Notes: generated from the sequence alone by a model not told the origin. Positions 17,928 to 28,045 are shown, counted from the first letter of the stretch. The stretch: 64,000 nucleotides of DNA from Pseudarthrobacter oxydans (GCF_030812335.1 NZ_JAUSSN010000007.1:186001-250000); one strand, 5' to 3'. Made by a program: numbers and translations.

Positions 17928-18431
17928 TCAGCCCGCGAAATCCTCAGGTTCGACGTCGTCGAGGAACTCGCGGAAACGGCGCAGCTCCCCTTCCTCGTCG
18001 ACCGCGGGACCCGGGTGGGTGTCCTCGCCCTCGTCGTGTTCGGTAATCCGCACGCCGGCCTCTTCCATCACGGCGTCGGCGCACCAGATCCGGCACTTGG
18101 CGCGGAGGGCCAGCGCGAGGGCGTCGGAGGCCCGGGAACTGACCGTGGTCCCGTTCTCGAACTGCAGCTGCCCGTAGAAGATGTTGTCCTCCACGGCCAC
18201 TATGTTGACGCTGACGATCGAGTGGCCGAGGGTTTCGACGACGTCGATCAGCAGGTCATGGGTCATGGGGCGCGGCGGCACGACCCCCTGCTGGGCCAGG
18301 GCGATGGCACTGGCCTCGGGGGTGCCGATCCAGATCGGCACATGCCGCTCCCCGTGGATCTCCTTGAGCAGGACGAGCGGCTGGTTGGACGGAAGCTCTA
18401 TCCGCACGCCTACAATTTCCACCTCAATCAT
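17928..18431 (-). CDS. bifunctional nuclease family protein (DUF151, Rv1829-like)
   Basis: 167 aa. MIEVEIVGVRIELPSNQPLV, GERHVPIWIGTPEASAIALA, MTHDLLIDVVETLG and SSRASDALALALR are the hallmarks of the DUF151/BFN family. The C-terminal 40 residues are acidic. The molecular role of bacterial members is poorly defined; plant relatives act as nucleases. Its ATG overlaps the upstream ftsR stop (TGATG), so it is translationally coupled. Confidence 0.85.
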   Translation of the reverse strand: MIEVEIVGVRIELPSNQPLVLLKEIHGERHVPIWIGTPEASAIALAQQGVVPPRPMTHDLLIDVVETLGHSIVSVNIVAVEDNIFYGQLQFENGTTVSSRASDALALALRAKCRIWCADAVMEEAGVRITEHDEGEDTHPGPAVDEEGELRRFREFLDDVEPEDFAG

Positions 18432-19147
18432 CAGATGTCCATCCTCGAGATGCGGTCTTGGACCAGCGCGCGGTGCAGCGTCAGGCACAGCTCGCTGATC
18501 TCCCGGGCGGCCTCGGCGGCACGGGCCTGGGACGCGGCATCCTTGCGGGAGGTCAGGGTGGCCACCGCGCGCTCCACCAGGCCGAACTCGCGTTCGGCGG
18601 CGGCCTGGAACGGCCGCAGGTGCCGTGGTTCCAGGCCGTGGCTCTCCAGCTGGACGCAGGCGCGTGCGACCTGGAGGGCGTGCTCATCGAATTTGCCGTT
18701 GACGTGGCCGATCAGGCCGTAGCTCAGGAGCGATTCGACCAGCGGCACGCTGGCGCCGGACTCGGTCCGGAGCTGTTCCTCGCTGAGCCGGCGGACCCGG
18801 TTCTGGAGCTCGGACGCCAGTTCCTCGGAGACGATCCGCGGCGAGACCGTCACGCCGGGAGGCAGGTTGTCCGGACGTTCGCCGCGGTCGATCGCGTCGA
18901 GGTAGTCCTTGATGACCTTTAGCGGCAGGTACTGATCGCGCTGGAGGGCGAGCACGAAACGCAGCCGCTCGACGTCGTTCTCGCCGTACTGCCGGTACCC
19001 GGCGGGGGTCCGCTGGGGGTTGATCAGTCCCTTTTCCTCAAGGAACCGAATTTTTGACGCGGTCATGCTGGGGAAGTCGTCGCTCAGCTGAGCCAGGACT
19101 TCCCCGATGTTCAGAACCTGGGGTCCGCGCCGTTCCGCTTGTGCCAT
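18431..19147 (-). CDS. ftsR: MerR-family regulator FtsR (Rv1828-like)
   Basis: 238 aa. The winged helix reads LNIGEVLAQLSDDFPSMTAS, KIRFLEEKGLINPQRTPAGY and RQYGENDVERLRFVLALQRD. A linker and C-terminal dimer domain follow. The corynebacterial homologue activates ftsZ, so a division role is likely, by family and synteny. Start: ATG 19147, with an alternative GTG 19153 that has a GGGGTAG site 6 bp upstream; both give almost the same protein. The stop overlaps the next ATG (TGATG). Confidence 0.85.
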   Translation of the reverse strand: MAQAERRGPQVLNIGEVLAQLSDDFPSMTASKIRFLEEKGLINPQRTPAGYRQYGENDVERLRFVLALQRDQYLPLKVIKDYLDAIDRGERPDNLPPGVTVSPRIVSEELASELQNRVRRLSEEQLRTESGASVPLVESLLSYGLIGHVNGKFDEHALQVARACVQLESHGLEPRHLRPFQAAAEREFGLVERAVATLTSRKDAASQARAAEAAREISELCLTLHRALVQDRISRMDI

Positions 19148-19170
19148 GGCCACAGGCAGCTACCCCGGAA

Positions 19171-19647
19171 TCAGACGTTGCCTGCTGCGCGGGCAGGGCT
19201 CAGGTAGAAGGTGAGGCGGAACTTCCCGATCTGCACTTCGTTGCCGGACTTCAGCTCGACGCTGTCGACGCGGTCGTGGTTCACGTAGGTCCCGTTCAGG
19301 CTTCCGGTGTCCACAACTTCGAAGCTGCGCGCCGTGCGGCGGAATTCGACGTGCCGGCGTGAGACCGTGACGTCGTCAAGGAAGATGTCGGCGTCCGGGT
19401 GCCGGCCCGCCGTCGTGACGTCCGAGTCCAGCAGGAAGCGCGCGCCCATGTTCGGGCCGCTGTGCGCGACGAGCAGGGCCGAGCCGTACGGCAGCGCCTC
19501 CACGGCGGTCCGCTCCTCCGCTGAGAGCTTCGGGGTGATCGTGGGTTCATCGCGGACCGGCGTGAGGTTGATCGACGTGGTCTCCGAAGACTTCACTCCA
19601 CCCGTGCCAAAACCGTCACCGGTGTTGTTGCGTTCGTGCCCAAACAT
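19171..19647 (-). CDS. garA: FHA-domain metabolic regulator GarA/OdhI
   Basis: 158 aa. The N-terminal phospho-acceptor motif SSETTSINL is intact (ETTS). A C-terminal FHA domain follows (GARFLLDSDVTTAGRHPDAD, VSRRHVEFRR, GSLNGTYVNHDRVDS). In relatives the unphosphorylated protein inhibits 2-oxoglutarate dehydrogenase and controls glutamate metabolism; phosphorylation by PknB/PknG-type kinases closes the FHA domain on its own tail. A PASTA kinase is encoded 15 kb away. Start: ATG 19647 with GGAGGAATCA; earlier in-frame starts lie before this site. Confidence 0.92.
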   Translation of the reverse strand: MFGHERNNTGDGFGTGGVKSSETTSINLTPVRDEPTITPKLSAEERTAVEALPYGSALLVAHSGPNMGARFLLDSDVTTAGRHPDADIFLDDVTVSRRHVEFRRTARSFEVVDTGSLNGTYVNHDRVDSVELKSGNEVQIGKFRLTFYLSPARAAGNV

Positions 19648-19813
19648 TGATTCCTCCATTCGCTGCAGGTGTCCCCCCTGCAAACAACGCATGCCGTCCG
19701 GAAGTGTCTGGCAAATCCGGGATTCAACCCTTCGGCGGGGCGTCGTTTTGGCTGGTTTCCCAGCTGGTTTCCCAACGAAGGGAACAACGACCCGGACCGA
19801 ATGGTCTTTAGCT

Positions 19814-20200
19814 TTAGCCTACCTGCTGTTCGTACTCCGATGCACTGAGGAGCGACTCGATCGCGTCGGCTTCCGCCAGCTTGATTTCCATCAGCCAGCC
19901 CTCGCCGTAGGGATCCGAATTGATCAGGGCGGAATCCGTGTCCAGTGCCTCGTTGCGGGAGACCACTTCACCGGAAACCGGGGCGTAGATGTCGCTGACG
20001 CTCTTGGTGGACTCGACCTCGCCGATCACGTCGTTTGCCTTGATCGTAGTGCCGACCTCCGGCATCTGGGCATAGACGACGTCCCCAAGGGCGTCCTGGG
20101 CAAAATCAGTGATGCCCACGCGCACGACACCGTCGGCGTTCGGGGCGGAAACCCACTCGTGTTCTGCGGTGTAGGACAGCTCTTCGGGAATGATGCTCAT
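19814..20200 (-). CDS. gcvH: glycine cleavage system H protein
   Basis: 128 aa, standard length. It carries the lipoyl arm that shuttles the methylamine group between P and T proteins. The lipoylated lysine is in EVESTKSVSDIYAP. YTAEHEWV and YGEGWLMEIK are conserved ends. P and T genes are not in the window; location before garA is as in mycobacteria. Confidence 0.95.
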   Translation of the reverse strand: MSIIPEELSYTAEHEWVSAPNADGVVRVGITDFAQDALGDVVYAQMPEVGTTIKANDVIGEVESTKSVSDIYAPVSGEVVSRNEALDTDSALINSDPYGEGWLMEIKLAEADAIESLLSASEYEQQVG

Positions 20201-20346
20201 GACGGGCCTTTCATCGGGTCAATCACCAATATCGACGGCGGGAACGTGAACGGTCCGCCGCTGAAAGTATAGGCATATCCGGTCGGGCCCGGGGAGGACT
20301 CTGGCATGATGGGGCGATGACGGAAATTCCCGGTATCGGCTAGGCA

Positions 20347-21216
20347 ATGCCCGAGCTTCCCGAAGTAGCTGCCCTGACGGACTTCCTGGCCGTGCACCTG
20401 CTCGGCGCTGCCGTCACGAAGATCCAGATCGTCTCCTTCGCGGTGCTCAAAACGGCGGATCCCCCCATCTCCGAACTGGCAGGCCGGACCGTGACCGGGG
20501 TGCGCCGCTTCGGCAAGTTCGTCAGCCTGGAGGCCGGCGGACTGAGTTTTGTCTTCCATCTGGCCCGGGCCGGCTGGGTCCGCTTCACCGAGGCCCCCAC
20601 GGGCACATCCCTGAAAATGGGAAAGGGGCACATCGCGGTGCGGCTGTCATTTTCCGGCCCCTCCGGCCCCGTGGATCTCGACCTGACCGAGGCCGGCACG
20701 AAGAAGAGCCTTGCGGTGTACGTCGTCCGGGATCCCTCCGACGTTCCCGGGATTGCCGCGCTGGGCCCGGATCCGTTCAGCGCCGGGTTCGACGTCGATG
20801 CCTTCGCGGGAATCCTGAGTTCCAGTTCGCAGCAGATCAAGGGTGTCCTGCGGAGCCAGAGCGTCATCGCCGGCATCGGAAACGCCTACAGCGACGAGAT
20901 CCTGCACGCGGCACGGATTTCGCCGTTCGCCATCGCCAGGTCCCTGGACCGGGAGGCCGTCCAGCGGCTCTACGACGCGATCCACGACATTCTGGGGACC
21001 GCGCTGCGGGAAGCCAGCGGCAAACCGCCCGGCGAACTCAAGGACACCAAACGCAGCCACATGAGGGTCCACGGGCGGACCGGCGAGGCGTGCCCGGTGT
21101 GCGGGGACACCGTCCGCGAGGTGTCGTTCGCGGACACGGCCCTGCAATACTGCCCCAGCTGCCAGACGCACGGGAAGATCCTGGCCGACCGCCGGACGTC
21201 GCGTTTCCTGAAGTAG
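20347..21216 (+). CDS. Fpg/Nei-family DNA glycosylase
   Basis: 289 aa. The N-terminal catalytic MPELPEV (Pro2 nucleophile, Glu3) defines the family, which removes oxidised bases and nicks the strand. A helix-two-turn-helix region (QSVIAGIGNAYSDEILHAA) and a C-terminal zinc finger (CPVCGD...CPSC) are present. The start is fixed because Pro2 must be exposed after Met removal. It could be MutM-like or Nei2-like; the substrate cannot be read from sequence alone. It is divergent from gcvH and convergent with the nitrilase (24 bp apart). Confidence 0.9.
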   Translation: MPELPEVAALTDFLAVHLLGAAVTKIQIVSFAVLKTADPPISELAGRTVTGVRRFGKFVSLEAGGLSFVFHLARAGWVRFTEAPTGTSLKMGKGHIAVRLSFSGPSGPVDLDLTEAGTKKSLAVYVVRDPSDVPGIAALGPDPFSAGFDVDAFAGILSSSSQQIKGVLRSQSVIAGIGNAYSDEILHAARISPFAIARSLDREAVQRLYDAIHDILGTALREASGKPPGELKDTKRSHMRVHGRTGEACPVCGDTVREVSFADTALQYCPSCQTHGKILADRRTSRFLK

Positions 21217-21239
21217 CCGCCGGCACCAGGGGAAGCGGG

Positions 21240-22211
21240 TCAGGGGCCAGAGGGCCGGCTTGATGCCGGGCCGTCCGAAGCGTGACTGGTTGGGGCCGGC
21301 GGGTGGAGGACGTCCTCACGACTGTAGTGCCCCACGACGTCGAACCATCGCTTCGCGGTCATGCAGCGACCTAGGTCCACGTCCGCGACAACAATCCCTT
21401 CCTGATCATAGAGAGGACCTGCTAAGGCACGGCCCTGAAGTGGCTCGAAGATCGCCGCTCCGCCACGTCCGAGCGCCTTCCCATCGTCTGGCAACTGAAC
21501 CGGGAAGTCTTCGGGAAACGCAGAGCGGGGGATGTACTGAGGGGCCGAAACCACGAACGCGCCGGATTCGATCGCAATGTGACTCATCGTGGAGATCCAG
21601 CCGTCAGCGTCATCAGCCGTCGGGGCCGTCCAGATCTGAACTCCCTGACGATAGAGCTCATATCGAGCGAGCGGCATGCGGTTCTCCCAGCAGATGAGGC
21701 CGCCAACCCTCCCGACTGGAGTCTCGATGACATGCAGATCCTGTCCGTAACCGACGCCGTAAAAGAGGCGTTCGTGCATCGTGGGCATCAACTTGCGATG
21801 TTTCCAGAGCAACCCTTCAGGACCAATCAAGACCATGGTGTTGTAGAGAGTTCCGGGCCTATCGGATTCCCGTTCGTTCACTCCAAGCACGCAGTAGATA
21901 CCGTGCTCGGCACATGCCTTGATCAAACGGTCGACGTGGGGACCGGGGACGTCGACAGAGTTGGCCCAGAGACGGGTCCACATCTCATCAAATCCGTCGA
22001 ACCGGGCAGCCTCGCGCCCCCATACCCCTGACGGGTACAGGGGGATGAACGTTTCAGGGAAGACCGCGAGTTTCACGCCCTGGCCCGATGCCTCGCCCAG
22101 AAGATGGAGCGCCTTTGACACCGATGCCTCCGCATCGAGGATCACCGGGGTGGCCTGAATCGCAGCGACGCGCACAGTTCCTGTGAACATAAACGGAACG
22201 TTGGCATGCAA
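21240..22211 (-). CDS. nitrilase-family carbon-nitrogen hydrolase
   Basis: 323 aa, typical nitrilase length. The Glu-Lys-Cys triad is visible: VFPETFIPLYPSG, LWKHRKLMPTMHERL and GLICWENRMPLARY. The CWEN context fits true nitrilases acting on organic nitriles rather than amidases. SMSHIAIESGAFVVSAPQY supports this. A later start at ATG 22190 (MFTGTVRVAAIQ) is equally possible. Codon use is less GC-biased than its neighbours and it sits beside a tRNA gene, so it may be a later insertion, but I see no element ends. Confidence 0.88.
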   Translation of the reverse strand: MHANVPFMFTGTVRVAAIQATPVILDAEASVSKALHLLGEASGQGVKLAVFPETFIPLYPSGVWGREAARFDGFDEMWTRLWANSVDVPGPHVDRLIKACAEHGIYCVLGVNERESDRPGTLYNTMVLIGPEGLLWKHRKLMPTMHERLFYGVGYGQDLHVIETPVGRVGGLICWENRMPLARYELYRQGVQIWTAPTADDADGWISTMSHIAIESGAFVVSAPQYIPRSAFPEDFPVQLPDDGKALGRGGAAIFEPLQGRALAGPLYDQEGIVVADVDLGRCMTAKRWFDVVGHYSREDVLHPPAPTSHASDGPASSRPSGP

Positions 22212-22325
22212 TCCCGCGCCTCGTCAACACCGCAGCGGTCCATGGGTCAGCAGATCGGGCAGGGACCCGCGAATACGCCGTCATCGCGCTCGGGCTTGAC
22301 GAGGGCTCGCGGCGCCCTTGTTGAA

Positions 22326-22374
22326 CAGCAAAGGCCGCTTCCGGATTTCTCCGGAAACGGCCTCTGACCTGCTG
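22326..22374 (-). terminator. terminator after tRNA-Pro
   Basis: Outer arms CAGCA/TGCTG and inner arms AGGCCG(C/T)TTCCGG pair across ATTTCT. On the minus strand the sequence follows the tRNA 3' end directly, with TTTGCTGTT downstream of the inner stem. Confidence 0.75.
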
Positions 22375-22380
22375 TTTCTA

Positions 22381-22457
<77 letters not shown>

Positions 22458-22623
22458 CTGGTTCCGCCGTTCTCCGCTCCCGATGTCATTCTCTTGTGTT
22501 TCCAAAAGAATTTCATCTGAGCAGTCCGGCCGAACCACCTCCAAAAGCTTACACGATTCCGGAGGGTGCCCGTGACACTTTCAGCATGCCACGGAACTTT
22601 TTCCCTCGGCGGGCGGTCCGGAA

Positions 22624-24174
22624 TTAACGCTTCTTGCCGCGCTTTTCCCGCACACGCATGTTGACCTCGATCGGCGTGCCCTCGAAACCGAAGGTTTCCC
22701 GGAGCCGGCGGGTGATGAAGCGGCGGTAGCCCGGGTCCAGGAAGCCCGTGGTGAAGAGCACAAACTTCGGCGGACGGCTCGAGGCCTGCGTGCCGAAGAG
22801 GATGCGGGGCTGCTTGCCGCCGCGGACCGGGTGCGGGTGTGCCGCGACGAGCTCGCCGAGGAAGGCGTTGAGCCGCCCGGTGGGAATGCGCTTGTCCCAG
22901 CTTTCCAGGGCCGTGTCCAGGGCCGGGACCAGCCTGTCCTTGTGCCACCCGGTCAGCGCCGAGATGTTGACGCGCGGCGCCCAGGCCACGTGGGCCAGGT
23001 CCTGCTCGATTTCACGCTCCAGGTAGATGCGGCGCTCGTCGTCCAGCAGGTCCCACTTGTTGAACGCGAGAACGAGGGCACGGCCGGATTCGATGGCCAG
23101 CTGCAGGATGCGGACATCCTGCTCGCTGAGCACCTCGTCCACCGCGAGGAGCACGACGGCGACCTCCGCCTTTTCGAGCGCGCTCTGCGTGCGCAGTGAG
23201 GCGTAGAAATCGGCGCCCTGCGCCATGTGCTGGCGGCGGCGGATACCGGCGGTGTCCACGAAGCGCCAGGTGCGGCCGCCGAGTTCGATGAACTCATCGA
23301 CCGGGTCACGCGTGGTGCCGGCGGTGTTGTCCACGACAACGCGCTCGGAACCGGCCAGCTTGTTCAGCAGCGAGGACTTGCCCACGTTCGGACGCCCGAT
23401 GAGGGCGATGCGGCGCGGACCGCCGGAGCGCTCCAGGCCTTCGATCGTGGAGAACTCGGGAAGAGTGTCCATGACATGGTCCAGCAGGTCGGCGACGCCG
23501 CGGCCGTGCAGTGCCGAGACCGGGTACGGTTCGCCGAAGCCGAGGCCCCAGAGCGTGGCCGAGTCGGCTTCCTGCGCGAAGTCGTCCACCTTGTTGGCCA
23601 CCATGATGACCGGCTTCTTGGACTTGCGGAGCATCTTCACGACGGCTTCGTCGGTGGCGGTCGCGCCCACGGCGGAGTCGACGACGAACAGCACGGCGTC
23701 GGCGAGTTCCACGGCCATCTCGGCCTGTTCGGCGACGCGGGCGTGGATGCCGCGGGCATCGTGCTCCCAGCCGCCGGTGTCGACGACCGTGAAGTTCCGG
23801 CCGTTCCAGGTGGCCGAGTACATCACCCGGTCGCGCGTGACGCCGGGGGTGTCTTCCACCACGGCTTCGCGGCGGCCCAGGATGCGGTTCACCAGGGTGG
23901 ACTTGCCCACGTTGGGCCGGCCAATGATGGCCAGGACCGGGTCAAGCTTGACCGGGCCGTCGAAATCCTCATCGTCGAACTCGCCGCTCAGGAGGGCGGC
24001 GTCGTCTTCGTCCAGCTCGTAGTCGTCCAGGCCGGCCCGGAGGGAGGCCGCGCGGACCTCGGCTTCCTCATCGTCCAGGGCGGCGAGGTGCTCGGCCACC
24101 TGGTCCGTGCCGGTGGGCGTGTATTCGTCTTCGCCGGCGCCAAATGGGCCGGAGGTTTGAGTCGTATCGCTCAT
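22624..24174 (-). CDS. der: ribosome-assembly GTPase Der (EngA)
   Basis: 516 aa. It has two tandem GTPase domains: first [16 protein letters not shown] with DTGGW and NKVD, second [16 protein letters not shown] with DTAGI and NKWD. A KH-like C-terminal domain ends in a Lys/Arg-rich tail. An acidic 80-residue N-terminal extension is typical of actinobacteria. Der acts in maturation of the 50S subunit. Its ATG overlaps the upstream plsC stop by 4 bp (last gene of the operon). Confidence 0.96.
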   Translation of the reverse strand: MSDTTQTSGPFGAGEDEYTPTGTDQVAEHLAALDDEEAEVRAASLRAGLDDYELDEDDAALLSGEFDDEDFDGPVKLDPVLAIIGRPNVGKSTLVNRILGRREAVVEDTPGVTRDRVMYSATWNGRNFTVVDTGGWEHDARGIHARVAEQAEMAVELADAVLFVVDSAVGATATDEAVVKMLRKSKKPVIMVANKVDDFAQEADSATLWGLGFGEPYPVSALHGRGVADLLDHVMDTLPEFSTIEGLERSGGPRRIALIGRPNVGKSSLLNKLAGSERVVVDNTAGTTRDPVDEFIELGGRTWRFVDTAGIRRRQHMAQGADFYASLRTQSALEKAEVAVVLLAVDEVLSEQDVRILQLAIESGRALVLAFNKWDLLDDERRIYLEREIEQDLAHVAWAPRVNISALTGWHKDRLVPALDTALESWDKRIPTGRLNAFLGELVAAHPHPVRGGKQPRILFGTQASSRPPKFVLFTTGFLDPGYRRFITRRLRETFGFEGTPIEVNMRVREKRGKKR

Positions 24175-24938
24175 TGCACTTTCCTTATGGGGTGATCTGC
24201 CGGCGTCCCGGCTACTGCTTCATGACGTTCTTGCGGGGAATCCGCGTCGGGCAAGGGCTGCCCGGTTCTTAGGATCGAGTCCTGGACGTGGCGGGCCAGC
24301 GCGGCGCGGATCTCGGTTCCGGCCCTGTCCATTGAAACACGCCCGGTCTCGCCGGGCCTGCGGCTGACATTGAGGGCTCCGCCGAAGCTGACGTGCAGCC
24401 TGCGGCGCAGCCGGGGCACGGCGTCGAGGTGTTCGCCGCCCATCCGGGTCCCGAGGATGGCCACGGGCACCACGGTCGCGCCGGAGTTCAGCGCGAGCCA
24501 GGCCACCCCCTTGTTGATGGCGGAGGCCTCACCGCTCCCCCGCGTGCCTTCGGGAAGGATGCCGACGCACCGTCCGGCGTCGAGCACACCCTTGGCCGCG
24601 AGGAGTGCCGCCCGGTCGCCCGAGCGGTCCACCGCCAGCTGCCCGGAGGCCCGCAGCACGCGGCCGAGGAAGCCGGTGAACATTTCCTGCTTGACCAGGA
24701 TGTGCATGGCGCGCGGTGACGCCCCGAACATCACCGGTCCGTCCAGGAAACTGATGTGGTTCCCGGCGAAGATCACCGGACCGGTCGCCGGCACGTTGGA
24801 CCGCCCGGTGACCGACGTCCGGTAGAGGACGTGGTTCAGGGTCCAGCCCACGGGCCGGCTCCAGATGGTGGTCCAGCGGGCCGGCAGCGCGGCCCGGGCC
24901 GTGGACGGAACAGCCGGCTGCTGCCCGGCGTCAGTCAC
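24171..24938 (-). CDS. 1-acyl-sn-glycerol-3-phosphate acyltransferase (PlsC family, second copy)
   Basis: 255 aa. HX4D box NHISFLDGP, substrate box [10 protein letters not shown] and [12 protein letters not shown] define the family. It probably makes phosphatidate. It overlaps cmk by 8 bp upstream and der by 4 bp downstream, so it is part of the coupled operon. It differs clearly from the copy at 5927-6670. Confidence 0.9.
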   Translation of the reverse strand: MTDAGQQPAVPSTARAALPARWTTIWSRPVGWTLNHVLYRTSVTGRSNVPATGPVIFAGNHISFLDGPVMFGASPRAMHILVKQEMFTGFLGRVLRASGQLAVDRSGDRAALLAAKGVLDAGRCVGILPEGTRGSGEASAINKGVAWLALNSGATVVPVAILGTRMGGEHLDAVPRLRRRLHVSFGGALNVSRRPGETGRVSMDRAGTEIRAALARHVQDSILRTGQPLPDADSPQERHEAVAGTPADHPIRKVQ

Positions 24939-25659
24939 GGTGGAGGGCCTGATGGTTGACGACGCTGTTCACGATGCTGAGTGCGGCGTCGACGGTCTCG
25001 GCGAAGTCGAGCTCCGAGGAGTCCAGCGTCACCACACCGTCGGCGGCCCGGGTGAAGTTCACCACGGTCGAATCCTTCGCGTCGCGCTGGGTGACCTGCG
25101 CTGCGAGCTGTTCGGCGTTCTGGCTTCCGCCGAGCTGGATGCCCCGGCGGCGCAGGCGCGCCTCTTCGCTCGCGGTGAGGAGCATCCGCACCTCGGCGTG
25201 GGGCGCGACGACGGTGGTGATGTCCCGGCCCTCGACCACCATGCGGCGGTGGTGCTTTTCGATCAGCTCGCGCTGCCGGCGGATCAGTTCGGTGCGGGCG
25301 CCGAGGGTGGTGGCGACGGCGCTGACGGCGGCGGAAATCGACGGCTCGCGGATCGCGAGGGTGACGTCGGTGCCGCCCACCAGCACGTATTCCTCCAGCG
25401 GGCTGGTGCTGATTTCCAGCGGGAAGCTCTTGGAGGCGGCCTCGACGGCGGCGCCGTCGTCCAGGTCCGTGCCGCTGTCCAGGCAGAACCAGGTCAGGGC
25501 ACGGTACATGGCGCCGGTGTCGAGGTAGGCCAGTTTGAGCCGGCGTGCCACCTCTTTGCTGACGCTGGACTTGCCCGATCCGGACGGCCCGTCGATGGCG
25601 ACGACAAGGCTCTTTCCGGGGCGGAGGACGTCCACGGTTTCGATTAGTTCCTGGGTCAT
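24931..25659 (-). CDS. cmk: cytidylate kinase
   Basis: 242 aa. It phosphorylates CMP and dCMP. The P-loop is IDGPSGSGKSSVSKEVARRL; the CMP-binding stretch is YLDTGAMYRALTWFCLD and RDITTVVAPHAEVRMLLTAS. Start: ATG 25659 overlapping the tyrA stop (TAATG), which argues for translational coupling; an in-frame ATG at 25677 inside tyrA is less likely. Confidence 0.95.
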   Translation of the reverse strand: MTQELIETVDVLRPGKSLVVAIDGPSGSGKSSVSKEVARRLKLAYLDTGAMYRALTWFCLDSGTDLDDGAAVEAASKSFPLEISTSPLEEYVLVGGTDVTLAIREPSISAAVSAVATTLGARTELIRRQRELIEKHHRRMVVEGRDITTVVAPHAEVRMLLTASEEARLRRRGIQLGGSQNAEQLAAQVTQRDAKDSTVVNFTRAADGVVTLDSSELDFAETVDAALSIVNSVVNHQALHRD

Positions 25660-26768
25660 TACTGGAGTACCCGCCATCCACGGTCATTGAGGGCTTCGAT
25701 TAACAGTTCGTGCTTGTTCGGCAGCACGGAGATTTCCACCATGCCCACGTTCTGGCCCGAGGAGTGGTCCAGCCGGAGGTCCTCGAGGTTGACGCCGATT
25801 TCGCCGATCTCGGTCAGCAGCCTGGCGATCTGTCCGGGTGTGTCATCCACCAGGACGGTCAGCCAGGAGTAGGCCTGCGGGGGTCCGCCGTGCTTGCCCG
25901 GGATGCGGGCCTGGCCGGCGTTGCCTTCGCTGATCAGCTGGGCCAGGTCGAGCCGGGCACCGGGCGCGGTCGGGTTCTCAAGCGTCCCGATGAGGCGGTT
26001 GAGGTCCTCGCGGAGGCCGTGCAGGATCTCCACGACCTTGTCCGCGTTCGCGCCGAGGATCTGCACCCACAGGGTCGGATCACTGGCCGCGATCCGGGTG
26101 ACGTCCCGCAGGCCGTTTCCGGCGAGGGACAGCGCGTGCAGGGGGGTGCCCTGCAGCCGGCTGGCCACGAGCGAGGACACGACCTGCGGCACGTGCGACA
26201 CGAGCGCCACGGCCTCGTCGTGTTCCTCGGCGCCGAATTCGGACACCACGGCGCCCAGGTCCACGGCCAGCGCACGGGCTGCCTGCAGGGCCCGGGGCTG
26301 GGTCTCGTCCGCGGGGCACAGGACCCACGGCATCGAGGTGAAGAGTTCGCCGCGGGCTGCTACGGGGCCCGACTTTTCACGGCCGGCCATCGGGTGGGTG
26401 CCCACGTAGCGACTGAGGTCGGCGCCGCGGGCACGGAGTTCGGCCTGGATGCCGGCCTTGACGCTGGCGATGTCGACGACCGTGGCCGCCGGGTAGTCCG
26501 TGAGGGCGCGTTCCACGACATCGGCCGTGACGTCGGGCGGTGCGGCGACCACGACGAGTTCCGGCTGCTCGCCGTCAAGGCGCGCCAAAGGCAGGCCCGC
26601 GCCGATGTCGACGGCGACGGCCTGGTTGGTGGGCGAAGGGTCGGAGAGGAAGACTGCCACTCCGCGGCCCCGCAGGCCCAGCCCGATGCTGGTGCCCAGG
26701 AGCCCGGTCCCCACGACCACCACCGGACCGTTGAGGTGGCCGCGGCCGTGGGTGCGAAAGGCGGACAT
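25659..26768 (-). CDS. tyrA: prephenate dehydrogenase with C-terminal ACT domain
   Basis: 369 aa. It converts prephenate to 4-hydroxyphenylpyruvate for tyrosine. The NAD-binding motif is VVVVGTGLLGTSIGLGLRGR; GTHPMAGREKSG is the conserved catalytic region with the key His. A C-terminal ACT domain (about 295-365, VLVDDTPGQIARLLTEIGEI) suggests feedback by an aromatic amino acid. It starts 2 bp after the rluB stop and overlaps cmk. Confidence 0.93.
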   Translation of the reverse strand: MSAFRTHGRGHLNGPVVVVGTGLLGTSIGLGLRGRGVAVFLSDPSPTNQAVAVDIGAGLPLARLDGEQPELVVVAAPPDVTADVVERALTDYPAATVVDIASVKAGIQAELRARGADLSRYVGTHPMAGREKSGPVAARGELFTSMPWVLCPADETQPRALQAARALAVDLGAVVSEFGAEEHDEAVALVSHVPQVVSSLVASRLQGTPLHALSLAGNGLRDVTRIAASDPTLWVQILGANADKVVEILHGLREDLNRLIGTLENPTAPGARLDLAQLISEGNAGQARIPGKHGGPPQAYSWLTVLVDDTPGQIARLLTEIGEIGVNLEDLRLDHSSGQNVGMVEISVLPNKHELLIEALNDRGWRVLQ

Positions 26769-26770
26769 GC

Positions 26771-28045
26771 CTACAGCCCTACGGATGCCAGCAGGTGGCC
26801 GACTTCCTGCTTGCCGAGGTTGCGGATGCTGCCCTGGCGCTGGTCGCCCAGGCCGATGGGGCCGACCTTCACGCGGACCAGGCGCAGCACCGGGAAGCCG
26901 ACGGCGTCGAAGAGACGACGGACGATCCGGTTCTTGCCCGAGTGCAGCACGACCTCGATCAGCACGTGGCCCGGGGTGGAGTCCACCAGCTTGAAGGAGT
27001 CAACCGATGCGATGCCGTCCTCGAGTTCCACGCCGGCCTTGAGCTCGGCGCCGATGCCCTGCGGGAACGGCCCGCGGACCTGCACGAGGTAGGTCTTGGG
27101 GACTTCGTAGGACGGGTGCGTGAGGCGGTTGGCGAGTTCGCCGTCGTTCGTCAGCAGCAGCAGCCCCTCGGTGGACACGTCGAGGCGTCCGACGTGGAAC
27201 AGGCGTTCGCCGTGGCTGTTGCGGACGAAGTCGCTGATGCAGGGGCGGCCGTCCGGGTCTTCCATGGTGGAGACAACGCCCTTGGGCTTGTTGAACACCA
27301 TGTAGACCATGTTCTCGTCGAGCTGGATGCGCAGACCGTCCACGTGGATCACGGCGTTCTTCGGGTCGACGCGGACGCCGAGCTCGGTGACGACCTGGCC
27401 GTCGACCTCAACCCGGCCCTCGGCGATCATTTCCTCGCAGACACGCCGTGAGGCGACGCCGGCCGAGGCCATGACCTTCTGGAGGCGGATGCCGTCCTGG
27501 TCGTGCGCGTCGGACTGGGGCACCTCGGCGCGGGGGCCGCGCTTGCGGGCCGGCTTGCGCACGGGCCCGAGGTTCTGGCCGAAGCGTTCGCTGCCGAAGG
27601 CGCGGGGGCCCGCGGCCTTGGGGGCGCCGGTGCGCGGCTTGGGCTTGAGGGCACCGGGCGTGCCGGGGGCCTTGCCGAAGCCGGGCTTGCGGGCGGCGGC
27701 CTTGCGGGCTGCCTCCTTGCCGGAGGGCGCCTTGGACTTCCAGTCGCCGGAAGCCGGCCGGGCTGCCGGCGGCGTGCCGTCGGGACCCTGCAGGTCCGGA
27801 TCGATGAAGGCCTCTTCGCGGGGCTTGGGGTGCTTGAAGGGGCGGTCTCCGCCCTTGAAGCCTGCTCCCCCGGTGCGGCTTCCGCCGCCCTGCGGGCCGC
27901 GGCCTGAGCCGCCCTTGTAGTCGGCTCCGCCGCTGCGGCCTGAGCCGCCCTGTGCGCCTCGGCCTGAGCCCTGCGCTGAGTTTTGTCCGGCACTGTTGCG
28001 TCCCGAACCGTTACGTGGTGAACCCTGGCGTCCCGCCTGTGTCAT
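26771..28045 (-). CDS. rluB: 23S rRNA pseudouridine synthase, RluB type
   Basis: 424 aa. A basic Gly/Ser/Arg-rich low-complexity region fills residues 1-175 (FGSERFGQNLGP at its end). An S4 RNA-binding domain (IRLQKVMASAGVASRRVCEE) and the RsuA-family catalytic domain follow, with the catalytic Asp in VGRLDVSTEGLLLLTNDG. It likely modifies a uridine in helix 93 region of 23S rRNA. The disordered arm is much longer than in E. coli RluB. Start: ATG 28045 with GAAGGACGG; an upstream ATG (28093) has none. Confidence 0.9.
   Translation of the reverse strand: MTQAGRQGSPRNGSGRNSAGQNSAQGSGRGAQGGSGRSGGADYKGGSGRGPQGGGSRTGGAGFKGGDRPFKHPKPREEAFIDPDLQGPDGTPPAARPASGDWKSKAPSGKEAARKAAARKPGFGKAPGTPGALKPKPRTGAPKAAGPRAFGSERFGQNLGPVRKPARKRGPRAEVPQSDAHDQDGIRLQKVMASAGVASRRVCEEMIAEGRVEVDGQVVTELGVRVDPKNAVIHVDGLRIQLDENMVYMVFNKPKGVVSTMEDPDGRPCISDFVRNSHGERLFHVGRLDVSTEGLLLLTNDGELANRLTHPSYEVPKTYLVQVRGPFPQGIGAELKAGVELEDGIASVDSFKLVDSTPGHVLIEVVLHSGKNRIVRRLFDAVGFPVLRLVRVKVGPIGLGDQRQGSIRNLGKQEVGHLLASVGL

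Noticed and set aside
21240..22211. nitrilase gene as a clear horizontal insert
   Set aside because: Composition is slightly different, but no mobile-element ends, repeats or recombinase are beside it.
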